A DNA stretch of 64,000 nt from Ciona intestinalis (taxonomy: Eukaryota > Chordata > Ascidiacea > Phlebobranchia > Cionidae): positions 682,693-746,692 of the forward strand of contig NC_020176.2 in assembly GCF_000224145.3 (NCBI RefSeq), in the 5' to 3' direction. The notes under the pieces were generated by a model. It was given only the letters and a program-made list of their open reading frames with translations. It did not search any database and was not told the DNA's origin. The translations under genes were made by a program, and so were the position numbers. Below, in pieces: positions 42,585 through 54,767 of this stretch (its first letter is position 1; every line of letters begins with the position of its first letter).

Positions 42585-45500
42585 ATGGCGGCTGCAAAGA
42601 GCTTTTATTCTGTGGTCCAACTGCTGCCCCATACTCTTAGGGGGTTGCACAGATTAGGCGGGGTACGGCTCGCATCAACCGTGAAGCTGCAAGAATCAAA
42701 TGATTCTGTAAGTTAAATTTAAAGTTAAACGATTCTATGCAAAAACCAGTAAACAGTATAGGCAATAAGTAACATTTGTTTAAAAGGCTTATCCTTGCCT
42801 CCCTTACATTTTAAAATGTTGGGCGCCTATGCTTCTCAATGCACTGTAGGCTATTATGTGGAAAATTCGGCCAGGTGAACTCTTTGCAAATATTTTGATA
42901 TTTTGCGACTCTGTAAAATCAAGGAATGCTATAAGAAAAAGGAAAAAACCACACCAATTAAAAGTTTTTTTTGTATTTAATTACAATTATTGCTGTTTAA
43001 TGTTGTTTGTTGCAAACTCTCTTAAACTGCTGTACGGGCCCAATGAAGCAATGTTGTCATTTTTTATGATCGCAATCAAATCCATTAGAACCGGACGGTC
43101 CAGTCTGTCTCCCATTTGGTCCAGGACTGTTTTAACCCATAAAGACCCACGGAAATGACATCCCACTTTTGTAGATTGAACACATAGAGCAAGTACCTCT
43201 CCACCAAGCTCAGCAAAGTCGACTTGAACGATTACGTTATACGCTTAAACATGAAGAGAATGGTCCAGTTCTAATGGATACTTTCAACAGGAAACATACT
43301 TATCTTCGCATTTCTCTTACAGAAAAGTGTAATTTAAGATGTAAGTTTTTTTGCTTTGGAAGTATTTTATATATATATACTATATAATATACTAAGGAGT
43401 GTTGTTTTTGATATTGATTAATGGTTATTAAGTGGCTGCAATTTTTTATTTTTATCTCACATTCATGGTTTAAGTGTAGATCAAATCAATGAAACCAAAA
43501 AAGAGAAAGAAATCGGCAGCAGTTTAAAAAAGAGTCAGAAACTACTTGATAATAAGTGTGCCATAAATACATGTTAACTAACNNNNNNNNNNNNNNNNNN
43601 NNNNNNNNNNNNNNNNNNNNNNNNNNNNNNNNACAGCAGGCGCGCTAACCACTACGCCACGGCGCCGGACAAGTATTTTATATATATATATTATATAATA
43701 TACTAAGGAGTATTTGTTTTTGATATTGATTAATGGTTATTAAGTGGCTGCAATTTTTTATTTTTATATTACATTTATGATTTAAGTGTAGATCAAATCA
43801 ATGAAACCAAAAAAGAGAAAGAAATCGGCAGCAGTTTATAAAAGAGTCAGAAACTACTTGATAAAAAGTGTGCCATAAATTCATGTTAACTAAGTTTACC
43901 TAATTATTGCCATGTTGATATATGTGCACATATAACAAACAGGCGCCTATTAATGTCATTGTAGTTGCTTTTTGTGCACCAAACTAGGCTACTGTCTTCA
44001 TCAATGTATCGTTCCTTATCGTGTTTTTATGACGCCCACTTTTAATATTTCAACACATATAACAGGCACATACTGCATGCCAGAGGAAGGAATTGAACTG
44101 ACCCCTACAGATAATTTGCTAACCACAGAAGAAATCTTGAAGCTTGCCCAACTTTTTGTGAAGGAAGGTGTTACCAAGATACGACTAACAGGAGGAGAAC
44201 CTCTGGTACGGCGTGACATAGCAGAGATCATAGGTTTGTTGCTTGGTTATTTTTGTTTACATAGTCTAGGACTGTAGGCTACTAAAGTCTTTTGTGGAGC
44301 ACTTATGCTATTTAATATTTACAAGTCTTTATAAGTTTTTTGAAATGCATATTTTAATTTAATGCTTTGACGTTCAAAAACTTGGTTAATTGGCACATTC
44401 TATATTAATCAATTAGGTTTGACAATTATGGGTGTAAATTTCAATTATGCCATGCCTTTGACTATAACCAGTTTTAATATATTTCTTTATTTATACACGA
44501 AGGTGAACTGAACAAATTAAAAAGCAATGACCCGAACATCCCTGGGTTGGAAAGCATTGGAATCACAACCAATGGAACGACATTGAAACGAAAGTTGCCA
44601 CTTTTGAAGAAGGGGGGGTTGGACTCTTTAAATGTGAGCCTGGATACTTTAAACCCTGTTCGATTTGAACTAATCACACGCAGAAGGGGATGGCAAAGAG
44701 TTATGGATGGGATAATGGATGCAATTGATATTGGCATACCAACAGTGAAGGTATGTTTGTTGTTCAGTTGGTAGGCACATGCTTAACTTTTTTATTTTCT
44801 AACAAAATTTAAACCAACGTTAAAAATGTAGTTAGACTCATAGTTGTCAAACATAGGGAACTTTATTGAATGCATTGTCATAAACTTGGCGATGCTTGTT
44901 TTAAAGCAGGTTGCTATAACAGATGATATTACAATTATCATCCCTATTTCAAGGGTATGTACATTTCTGGTATCTTTTTTAATTTTGAATAAAAATATGA
45001 TAAAAATTTAAGGCGCCGAACCTGGGGTGGCAGGCCTATCCTGGAATTTTGTGTTTTAATCCGTTTAAATCATGTGTACTTCAGAATTGCCAAGCATGTA
45101 AAAGCAGCAATTGGTTTATGTTGGTAACATTAGTTTTATATTAAAAATAAAAAAATGTTTAAAATTATAGTTTCGTAAAGTATTCTAGATCATTCTTGAA
45201 TACCTAATTCTGTAATAAGCATTCTTACACAAGTCATATCTTTACAATATTTTATGGAGAAAACTATGATCGTACTTCATCAAATATTTAAAAACTTCAC
45301 CTAATTTTAATCTGGGTTGCATTATATTTTACCAACACCCTTGTTTGTTTAAGAAGCCGTAAGATTATCTGATTTCTGTGACGTCTTTCCATTAAACCGC
45401 ATCTAATCTGTCTTCTCAGAAACACTTGTGGTATCTGGTGTGTGGTGTGATCATATTACTAGCTCCCATGTCCCTCAATGTTGTTTGCGCTGCAGTAGCG

Positions 45501-48500
45501 TTTACTTTGCTGCAATTTTTCGCAGAACTGTGTATTACTAATAGTGAAAACGCCTTGCAAGTTGCATGCAGTCCTATCAGTTAACTTAAAGGTTTTTTGC
45601 ATTTGAGTTTAACCATCGCAAATTGAATAGCCTGAGGCGCTCAAACCGATTGTTCGTCCTAAACTTTCGATGTTACTTTACGAGCTTGGCATATTACTTT
45701 GGCCCAACTTCTCAAAAACCAATTTTCCCGCAATGTGCGACCTGTTTACAAGTTAAGGTCTCACGGACTTCTTATATCTCAAGAAATTTGATCTCGTGAC
45801 ATTTTAAAGTATTGAGAAATTTTAAAGATGTGTCACGGACTCATCGCTGTAACCTACTTTTTTAAACCAGTTCCAAAATTTCTCTTAAATTCTCTAAGTT
45901 GTGTTTTATAAATCCTCAAATAATAAATGTCATGTTTGGTGTCAAAGCAGATTAAAACTAGCTGTCATAATATTATGTCCATTTTCTACGAAAAATGCAC
46001 AATTTTTTCCCAAACTGAATAAATTAGACTCTGAAATTGGACCAAAAAATAACCAATAAATATTTTTAAAAATGCAACAAAGTATTTAAAACAAGATTGT
46101 TAAAAACTAACGGTCTTTAATTAAAATCCCAACGCAGTAAATAATAATATATTTCTTCTTACTTATTATTGTGTGAGAATTGAAATGCTTTGTTTTGTTT
46201 TAGCTTAAACAAAACCATCAATAAAGATTAGCCCTAAAGATTATATTGATTTTTGTTTTCAATGATATTTTTTCAACATAAAATGTGTTTTGCGGGTTTA
46301 AAATTGTTAGAAAAGTTTTGAGCATAGTCGTAACATCAGGGGGTCCTAGGGTGACATGTCTCTCCAACTTTTAAACCAGACATGACATTATATGTTTGTT
46401 TTACCCAGTTTAACAACTAAAACAGTTTTTTATCCGTCGATTATGCGTCTATACAAACTAACAGAGCCAAAGTATAGTGTGTTTGCTGAATTAAACAACA
46501 AAGTTTCATATGTTTGACAAATATAAGTGTAACTGCATTTTACCAATCGAATGTCACCAAAGCTATTGCTAAAATTAAAATTGTGTCACCTATCTGACCT
46601 ATGTCTGTGAAAAAAAGTTAAACAGGATAATTTAAACCAACTTTTATTTAGGGATGCACATTACAGAATAATTAGGTATTCTAGGATATCCTAGAATACT
46701 TTAATTCGAATCTAGAATTCCGAATCTAGAATTTCGAATCTTTTTATATTTATAGGAAAAAAAAATTTTACCCACAAAAGTCAGTTTATTGACCCTTTCA
46801 TAACAGCCTTGTTTGGATCTTGACTTGTAAAATGATCAAAAATTGTACTATTGGGTAGTTTTTGCGTCATGAAACATATAGCAGGCTATTAAAAGACGTT
46901 ACGAAACGTTTACTCTCGAAAGTCCCACAAACACAGAAATATTTTTTTTCAAAATTAATAAGTTTCAAAAATTGTTAATATAGTATATGAGATGACGTGT
47001 AATGACGTCATTAAACAGAATACCGAATCCCGTAATTAGATTCGAATACAAAAGGATTCGAATCTCATGGATTCGAAATTCTGTAATGTGCAACCCTACT
47101 TTTATTGCAGATTAACTGTGTTGTGATGAACGGGATGAATGAAGATGAGATTTGTGACTTTGTGGAACTCACTAGAGACATCCCAGTAGATGTGAGATTC
47201 ATCGAGTACATGCCATTTGATGGTAAGTGGGATTGTGTTCGTACCCTTTGGTATTGCATGCTTTCTATTTTATATTGGGTTAGGTTTTTGTCAGAGGGGA
47301 CCCCCCCTGGAATTTAGCCAGATTTGGCATATTACTGCGTACGATTTATAATGTGTGTAACTTGTTGATCATTGTTTTTGTAGAGATGACAGTTTAGGCA
47401 ACTTATAGTAACTACTGGTTTCAAGCAATTGCCATAAGTTTCTTACACAAGGACACATGCTAATTAGTGTTTAGTGTGGAGTCGTATGCTTTGACCTTTG
47501 CCATATGACTACTGTCTATATCACCATATGTTATTGTTTAGGAACTTGCATTGTAATTGTACGAGTATGTGATAACACCAGTGTATAAAAAGTGTCTGTT
47601 TTTTCTACTTTTTTGGAAAAATACCATTATCAAAAACTTTTATCCAGGAAACAAATGGAACGAAAATAAAATGGTGTCATACCAAAAGTATGCTAAAAAC
47701 AATACAAAGTCAGTTTCCAGTTTTACATCGCTTGGAAGATGACCCCAACCATACATCTAAGGTACTTTGGTTTTATCACTGTAGTTGAAATATTCAGTTG
47801 TGCTTGAAAAAGTTAATACCAATCTCATCCACCACAATAGTTTGTTTACAAAACAAATGTAACAACTTTAATCTGAGCACGATGCGTGCAGCTATTTCGT
47901 GGTAAAGTATAAAATTAACTCCTAATCAGTACCAGTAAGGTACAGAGTTAAATGCTTTCTGTGCAATTAAACCTGTTTATATATTATGCCATTTTATACT
48001 TGTTTTCATAATTTTAAAACCTTTTCTTTAGGACTATACACTTTAGAGTAGACTATAGAAGTAATGTTAGTTGATGTATCTGCCATTTTGTGAAATGGTC
48101 CCACATGGTGTAGCGTTACTACTACTAGTAATCTACGACACACCTTATGCCATGTCATGATATATCGAAAACAAAAACCACAAATTTCTTAAAAACGAAG
48201 GCCAGGCAAATGTCACATAAGGCTAATTCCACCATGAACTTGGGAAATGGTTTCCAAAAAGCCACATATTATATTTGTTGTTTTCCAAATGCAACCTCTG
48301 CTTGGCAGTTCTAAACACCATTCGCATTACAAACAACTATGTTTGCATTTACCTCACATGCGAAACTTGTTTATTTTTTTATTATTCAACACATAAAAAA
48401 AGCATTTAACAAAGTAAATTGTAAACTGAACCATGTTATTTTCTTAATGCATACTTTTATTAATAATTTTCATTTATTGCAAACCTTGCATTACCAATGA

Positions 48501-51500
48501 ATATGATGCGCCTGCCGCATAGCTCTTTTAAATTTGCCCGTCTGCAAACATAGGTCCCTTACAACTCTTATGCATACAGTGTTGCCTTTGTTAACATTTT
48601 TATAGTTTCACAAACAGTGGGTAGCGCACTGCTGGTGTTGTGCTCTTAAACTTCAAATAAAGGCTGTTAAACTTTAATTAAATTTAATTGACTCCTTATC
48701 TGTTCAGTAGAAAACAATTTTACTGGAAATATGACTTATGATAATAATTATCATTTTAATAACATTTTTGTTTTGTTGCCAAAAATGTTCCTAAAAATTT
48801 AGGAAACGTTAAAATGTTGGGAACCACTGTTTAACAAAGTTCAGCTCAATATAATTAGCCCACTTTAATGTACTGAAGTGGCCTCTTGTATAGTTGGTTA
48901 TTATACACCTGGTGTGATTGGTTTAACCAAGCTTTAACCACTTATGCCGACAAGTAACTTATATTTATGACTGACAACATTGCGTGTGAACTTTTTAAAT
49001 GAAATTGTCGCTTCATAAAAGTGGTCATTATTTCATGAAATGATAGATCTGATTAAATAGACACTTACTAAGTGTGGGAAACATGCGAAACGGAAGCTTA
49101 CCACCCACTTAAGTGGGAAGTAAGATAAAAATAGAAACTAAACAACCATTTATAAAATCGTGTATTTTTTGCGTTTATATATTATAACAAACAGAGCATA
49201 ACAGAAGAGTAATTGTAACTTAATTAGTACACATATTTGTGAGGTTGGGCCAATCGTTCCCCAAGTCCTGCGGCCCATAGTGTGCCACTCTGCGGTACCT
49301 GACCAATATAGAATAAAACATACATGTTTCTCACATTGCAGGGGTACAGAGTAGAGGGCCATGCGGGAAAGTTTGGATTCATTACCTCGATGTCGGATCA
49401 TTTCTGTGGGACTTGCAATCGTGTTCGAATTACTGCAGATGGCAATTTAAAGGTGGGTCTGTGGATCTGTGTATGTAAACATATGTTGGAATGTTTGAAT
49501 TGCTACAATGTCTTTTGGTGTTTTTTCTCCACATACACACACCAACAAATGTTCCAATTAGGAAAATGCACCACCTCTGGATAATATTTCACGCAGGCAC
49601 CAAACTTTTTAAAATGCAAGGGAGGCAGGGATGTTTTTATTTTAACCGGCAAAAATATAAAAGGTTATTTAACACTTTGACAGTACAGGCTACAAATTAC
49701 TTCCCAATTTTTTTATGTATATTTGTGCAGTGGCGTCGATTTTATAAAAACGTAAGGGTTGCGACATTATACCATGTTAGCTGAAAGTAGGTATATGTAA
49801 AACACGTAAAATCACGCATATAACGTGTGCGGCATTTAATGGAAAGGATAAGATGTAAGCCTGGCAGTCACTTGTGGTTAAGTGTTTAAAAAACTTACAA
49901 TATGACATGAAATATTAACATATAATTGCCAATGCGTTGATTATACAGACGCACCGTCACCCATTACGATAATGGAGCACATCACAATACCGCGTATGAC
50001 GTAACATTATTCAACTGACAGGTGCAGCATTGCGCAATATCTAACGTTAATTCTCTGCGTCACAATATTGTTTATAATGCAACATTTGACTTTAAAACTC
50101 GTAATTGCGCAACATAAAAGTTGTTCGCATCACAATTAAACACATTTTTATGTTGGTTGACGGGCGCAATGAAGTTTAAAAATATCATTTTATCAAAACT
50201 CAAGGAAACAAACTAAATTAATCAAACATGCGTCAATCATGTTCCACAACACACGATCAAAGCTGTGTTCGCCTATCACCAATCAAAGCAGCATTGCCGT
50301 TTGCGAGCGAAAATAATGTTTCACATGTAGGCTAAATAATAAACGTGTGAATTGTTATTGTGTTGCAATAATCGACGTGTGAATTGCCATTGTGTCGTAA
50401 TGAATCCACGCGTGAATCCTTACTATTTCGTAACAAACATGCTGCTTGGCTGAGGGAAATATCATATGCTAATATAAAGCAGTGACCGACCCGATTTAGG
50501 TAGTTTATTTTCGCAAGTTTAACAGGCAAATTACATTTATTTTATAGCAACTAATAGGAAGGCCATTCATGACATGTGCGCGTCTTAAAAAAAGAACACC
50601 TTTTCCTATAGTTTAATTTTCTCCTGGTTCGCGTGTTTTAAGTTTAATTCGAATTGCTTTCTGGAAAAAAGCAGCTTTGGAAGTAGACGTTAGACGAAAT
50701 TTAAAACGTAGAAATTGACTAGAAAACATTACATTCTCACACACAAATAGAATGTTTACTGTAACAATCGGCGATTTTGCGATTTTCAATGTGACGTAAA
50801 CGCTTGTCTGACGTAACACGCAGCCGTTATAGGTAACCGTGCAGGGTACAAAAATAGCTAGTTTATGCGTTGGGAGAATGAAGGTGTTGTGTAACTACCA
50901 TAAAGTAATTGTTTGATAAAGTTAAATATATATATTTAAGAAGGTTTTAGAATTAACTTGCTTTTATAATTGGAAAATCCAGGGGTTCCTGCAACCCCTG
51001 CAAAATTCTCAGAGTAGGCCTGCATACCCTGCACCATATAAATCGACGCCAGTGTATTTGTGTCTTACTTTGACTGTAGGCTCTGTTACCCTTGCTAGAG
51101 TCCTAATTGAGTTTACAATCCTTTTTTAGTTTAATTATACTTATACTCGGAAAACACAAAAATGCAAAAAATTGAGAAAAAGTGACTTACGCACATAAAA
51201 CAATTAATTTTATTAACAAAATGGCAAATCAAATATTTTCTACAATTCAGGATCTTTTTGCAACCTGCAACTTACTGTTAGATTTCGATCACTTTGCGTT
51301 TATTTATTTAACCTCAGGCAGACCAGTATATTCTGTTTTAGGCAGCTTAAAATTTGACAGTAGTTTTGGTAATGCAGATAAGAGATTGTATATACCACAA
51401 GTTACATGTCTGGTGTTTACTCGATATTTAATTTCCTTGCGTTGCTTCTGAGTTTAAACTCAGTTAACCTTTTTTATTTTCGGTGTTTTATCTCCACACG

Positions 51501-53516
51501 TCATTCTAGTATTTTTAGAAGTTTTATTTATTAGTGTGACACCATGAAAAAATTCTTACCGAAGTATTCGACTTTTTATTTCATGTGAATATTTTTAAGC
51601 ATTTTTAATGTCTGTTTCCTTTCTTGACAATTTGGCTGTTTTTTTTAATTTTAATATTTTTTGTCACATTTTTAATAGAGTCCCACACAGTATTGTTAAT
51701 GTTTGGAATGTTTTAAACTCAATTTTTAAACAGCTAAAAAAAGTTCTTGTCTTAGTTTTTGACACAATTTTACTTGTAACTTCTTCATGCTTAATTTTGT
51801 AACTTCTTCATGCTACCCCTTTTGCATTAAATATACCGATGTCTGTAAGATTTTGTGGGTTAGTGTGGTTCCACAGATATAATGCTTTAAATCAAAATTG
51901 CGAAACTTGTGATTGTGTGTATCCTGAGGTGGTGATGGTTGAAAAGGAGAATTGGTTTAAGATTATTGCCAGGTTGTTCATGAGATAAGAAATGTGGGTT
52001 TTGCGATACCGCAGTTTCTCGACAAATAACTTTTACAACTTTTAATTTTATTTCCTGTTTCACAAACTTTACAATACAAGAAAAGATTTTGTGTTTTTTT
52101 GTTGTTTTGTAAAATTTTTCGATAATGTGTTTTGGTTGGCTTGACTGATAAAAAAACACAATAAAAGACTGACAACCAATAAAGGGTTGTAAAATATTAG
52201 ATAAAAAACAAAATTGTCGGTAAGACTCTAAATAATCTAACGTAGAGACTTTTATTAACAGCAAACAAAAGTCAGTATTAGAAAGTTTAAAATCCATATC
52301 ACTTAGTTTTAAATTATGGCAGGTTGCACCTAATACATTTTACATATAAGCTAAAGACTAAACAGTATTTATTATATGCAAATTCGGATTTAAAAGCCAT
52401 GTTGTTATAATTGGATTGTGTCACAGAGTTGCTGTCACTTTTGTTAGATATTGCAACAAAGTTGTTAGAATTGATGGTTGCAGTGTTGCACATCATACTT
52501 TTTTCAGTTAGCAGTGTTTCCTAAGTTTTTTTTACAGTTGGTAATGTGTTGCAAAACAAGTTTCTTATAATAAGCAGTGATGCAAATTAAAATCATGTAC
52601 AGTGGTGTAATTTGTGTACTTAATGTCTGTTTTTACTGCCTATTGTTAGGTTAATAGAGTTGGAGGCAACGTTCCCTATCACTAAGTTTGTGCCCGCCTT
52701 AGCACTGTTTACTATCTATTCTAATCTATATGGGCGAGGTTTTATGCTTGGGGAGATATCGGTTACCACAGTGTGTGGTCATACAACTAATTATGACATC
52801 ATAATGCAGGTTTGTTTGTTTGGCAACAGTGAAGTTTCGTTGCGAGATGAAATACGATCCCAGAAAAGTGACGAGGAGTTGCTTGAGGTTATTGGGGCGG
52901 CCGTTAAGAGGAAGAAGAAGCAACATGCAGGTTGGTGAAGCTGGTGGATTTGGAATGTAACTTTATATTTTGATAGTGTTTTGTTTAATACACGCTTAGG
53001 AATTAACTCATATGTAGCTTTGGTGGTAAATGAATGAATAAATGTAACTTACTTTATCCCCGCAAGGCCGGAAAATGACAGTCGTTATCACACGGGTTTA
53101 ACACCTCGTGCCAGCGTACGAGTTACCATGTATGTTATTTTGTGGGTGATTAATTTTTGGGGGGATTTTTTTTTTTTTATGTATGGCTGATAATTTGGAC
53201 AACTAATTAGTGACCACTAGGTTAAAGGAACTGTTGCTAAGTGTCTTACCCAAGTATAACACCTTGGTATCAAACATGGAGTAACATAGGGGCAGGCCTA
53301 CCCGGGCAATTTATATATTGCATTTATGCAAACATTAGAACCATAAATTAGATTTGATTCGTAGGAACACATCTAGCTATATTTGTCACTTTTGTCGGTG
53401 TGTTTATTTTGGGGTGAAATAAAATGAGTATCCTGAAAATTCAATTACTTTTCAATGCAGGAATGTTCAACCTTGCCAAAATGAAGAACCGACCGATGAT
53501 TCTGATTGGTGGGTGA
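42585..53516 (+). CDS. MOCS1: MOCS1A: MoaA-like GTP 3',8-cyclase, 9 exons, frameshifted in exon 6
   Basis: Exons: 42585-42707, 43190-43340, 44066-44233, 44503-44750, 47111-47222, 47648-47761, 49342-49452, 52810-52930, 53461-53516. This radical-SAM enzyme makes the cyclic nucleotide used for molybdopterin precursor (cPMP) synthesis in mitochondria. Exon 1 (41 codons, basic and hydrophobic, no acidic residue until near its end) looks like a mitochondrial presequence. The N-terminal SAM cluster is [11 protein letters not shown] (CxxxCxxC, split by intron 2). [23 protein letters not shown] and [12 protein letters not shown] follow. The C-terminal cluster is [20 protein letters not shown] (CxxC-x13-C), and the protein ends GG-stop, as MOCS1A requires. 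One extra base near 47684-47689 breaks the frame; without it the protein is 400 aa (human about 385). The frame and intron phases downstream fit only the corrected reading, so I treat it as an error or allele, not a dead gene. Confidence 0.92.
43583..43632. other. Assembly gap (50 N)
   Basis: Exactly 50 N characters inside MOCS1 intron 2; the length is probably nominal. Confidence 0.99.
43633..43670 (-). mobile_element. SINE head cut by the gap
   Basis: On the minus strand it reads GCGCCGTGGCGTAGTGGTTA then GCGCGCCTGCTGT, a tRNA-like A box. The B box and body would fall in the Ns. The repeat is probably why the gap could not be closed. Confidence 0.65.
46649..47098. mobile_element. hAT-type MITE, 450 bp, with 8-bp target duplication
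   Basis: Terminal inverted repeats of 21 bases with one mismatch (left TAGGGATGCACATTACAGAA..., right ...TTCTGTAATGTGCAACCCTA). Perfect 8-bp flanking duplications CTTTTATT are at 46641-46648 and 47099-47106. The interior is rich in GATTCGAAT and TCTAGAAT motifs and has a perfect 24-base palindrome at 46676-46699 (half-site GTATTCTAGGAT). No ORF. The right-hand duplication runs directly into the MOCS1 exon 5 acceptor (GCAG at 47107-47110). Confidence 0.9.
49225..49325 (-). repeat. Dispersed repeat, gtgaggt/cagcgtg family, inverted
   Basis: TGAGGTTGGGCCAATCGTTC, then AGTCCTGCGGCCCATAGTGT, GCCACTCTGCGGTACCTGAC and ATATAGAATAAAAC. It ends about 17 bases before the MOCS1 exon 7 acceptor at 49341. 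Confidence 0.55.
53028..53283 (-). mobile_element. Composite SINE, inverted, in MOCS1 intron 8
   Basis: Inverted 3' body first (AATGAATGAATAAATGTAAC, GGAAAATGACAGTCGTTATC, TAACACCTCGTGCCAGCGTA). A T run follows, then TATGGCTGATAATTTGGACA and ACTAATTAGTGACCACTAGG, matching the internal part of the SINE at 25745-25912. The tRNA head is weak. Confidence 0.6.
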
Positions 53517-53991
53517 CTTCCTCTGCAGCATTCTGGTTGGTTAGGTCAATAGTTTTTAATATGCAAGAAATCTTTGACAAAATGTTGTTTTTTTCTAAAT
53601 TATTTTACTTCTAATGTAAAGTTTTTTAGAAATAAATTTGCTTAAGCAGTTTTTAACTAATTTATATTTTTTAATATTAAATAATACCATTTTTCCGAAT
53701 ACGAAAAACAGTTATACAACTATTTATCCATTGAAAATTGCTCTTTTTGTAAACAATACTTTTTCACAAAAACAGCAACATTAAGCCTGGTCACAACGGT
53801 AGCAGAATAGTTTTGGGTAAATATTTTTTAGTAACAGACAAAAAAGTGGGCAAGTTGCAGCGTTTTTTAAAATATCTTTTTAGATAACTTTGTTGAAGAA
53901 CCAATGGCAAGGCTGGCTGTCTGATTTAGTGCAGAATTGAACCATTACTTTAAATGATTTTAACTTACCTATCTTTTAATTTCTTTTTTAG

Positions 53992-54767
53992 ATTCTTTCC
54001 CTGCCAGTTCCAACTTTGTAAAGTTTCCATTTGTAATTTATTTGACGAGACAATCTTTTATGGAAAGTTCTAATTCCCCGCAAAGTAACATTGATGTTAT
54101 GAGCTACGTACATGTTGCTACAATGTCAGAAGATGTAAATGATAATTACTCGCTGTGCCCAACTGCAAGCCATTCTTTCTATGCTCAACAACAACATTTA
54201 TTCACTGCACCTTTACATGATCAAACCTCCCAAACTTTTACCGCTCAAACTCGCAATTATTCAACGAGCTGTGATGCAAGAGACAACCAACTTACACACG
54301 TGGATGGAACGGGCAAAGCTTCTATGGTGGATGTCTCATCTAAAGAAGTAACGACCAGACAAGCTGTTGCCGTTGGTAAAGTTCATCTCAACGATGTTGT
54401 ATTCCATGCTGTAAAGAAGAACTTGGTTAAAAAAGGCGATGTTTTATCTGTAGCAAAAATTGCAGGAATTATGGGTGCTAAGCAGTGTTCACGCCTTATT
54501 CCGTTGTGTCATGATATTGCATTGTCCAAGATTGCTCTTGATTTGATTTTAAATGAAAATGACAACACTGTTGAAATTAAGGCTTCTGTTGCAACAAATG
54601 ATCGAACTGGAGTTGAAATGGAGGCTTTAACTGGAGTGTCCATTGCAGCACTTACAGTATATGACATGTGTAAAGCACTTGGGAAAGATAATTGGATTTC
54701 TGACATCAAGTTACTGAGGAAAACTGGAGGTGCAAGTGGTGATTATGATGTCACAGATGCATATTAA
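53992..54767 (+). CDS. MOCS1: MOCS1B: MoaC-like cPMP synthase exon
   Basis: MoaC (cyclic pyranopterin monophosphate synthase) converts the MoaA product to cPMP. This single last exon follows an acceptor (TTTTTTAG at 53984-53991) and stays open to TAA at 54765-54767. About 100 residues of Ser/Asn/Gln-rich linker precede the domain. MoaC hallmarks are KKGDVLSVAKIAGIMGAKQ, LIPLCHDIALSK, TGVEMEALTGVS, YDMCKALGKD and LLRKTGGASGDY. The first ATG in frame is at 54060, but the frame is open back to the acceptor in phase 1. That is the phase of exon 8's donor and of a GTGGGT donor inside exon 9. It is therefore probably made as a MOCS1A-1B fusion lacking the Gly-Gly end, as known for animal MOCS1; separate internal initiation is the alternative. 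Confidence 0.92.

Larger units (their letters stand above)
43360..43893. repeat. Intron segment duplicated on both sides of an assembly gap
   Basis: 43360-43582 and 43671-43893 are near-identical copies of about 223 bases. Both start AAGTATTTTATATATATATA and end GTTAACTAA, with scattered substitutions such as TCTCACATTCATGG versus TATTACATTTATGA. They flank 50 Ns (43583-43632) and a 38-base SINE head. Most simply, two haplotypes were placed in tandem within MOCS1 intron 2. Confidence 0.85.

Noticed and set aside
47648..47761. Treating MOCS1 as a pseudogene because of the exon 6 frameshift
   Set aside because: Every other exon keeps all catalytic residues, splice sites and phases. A single indel in a short A-rich run is better explained as an error or a rare allele.
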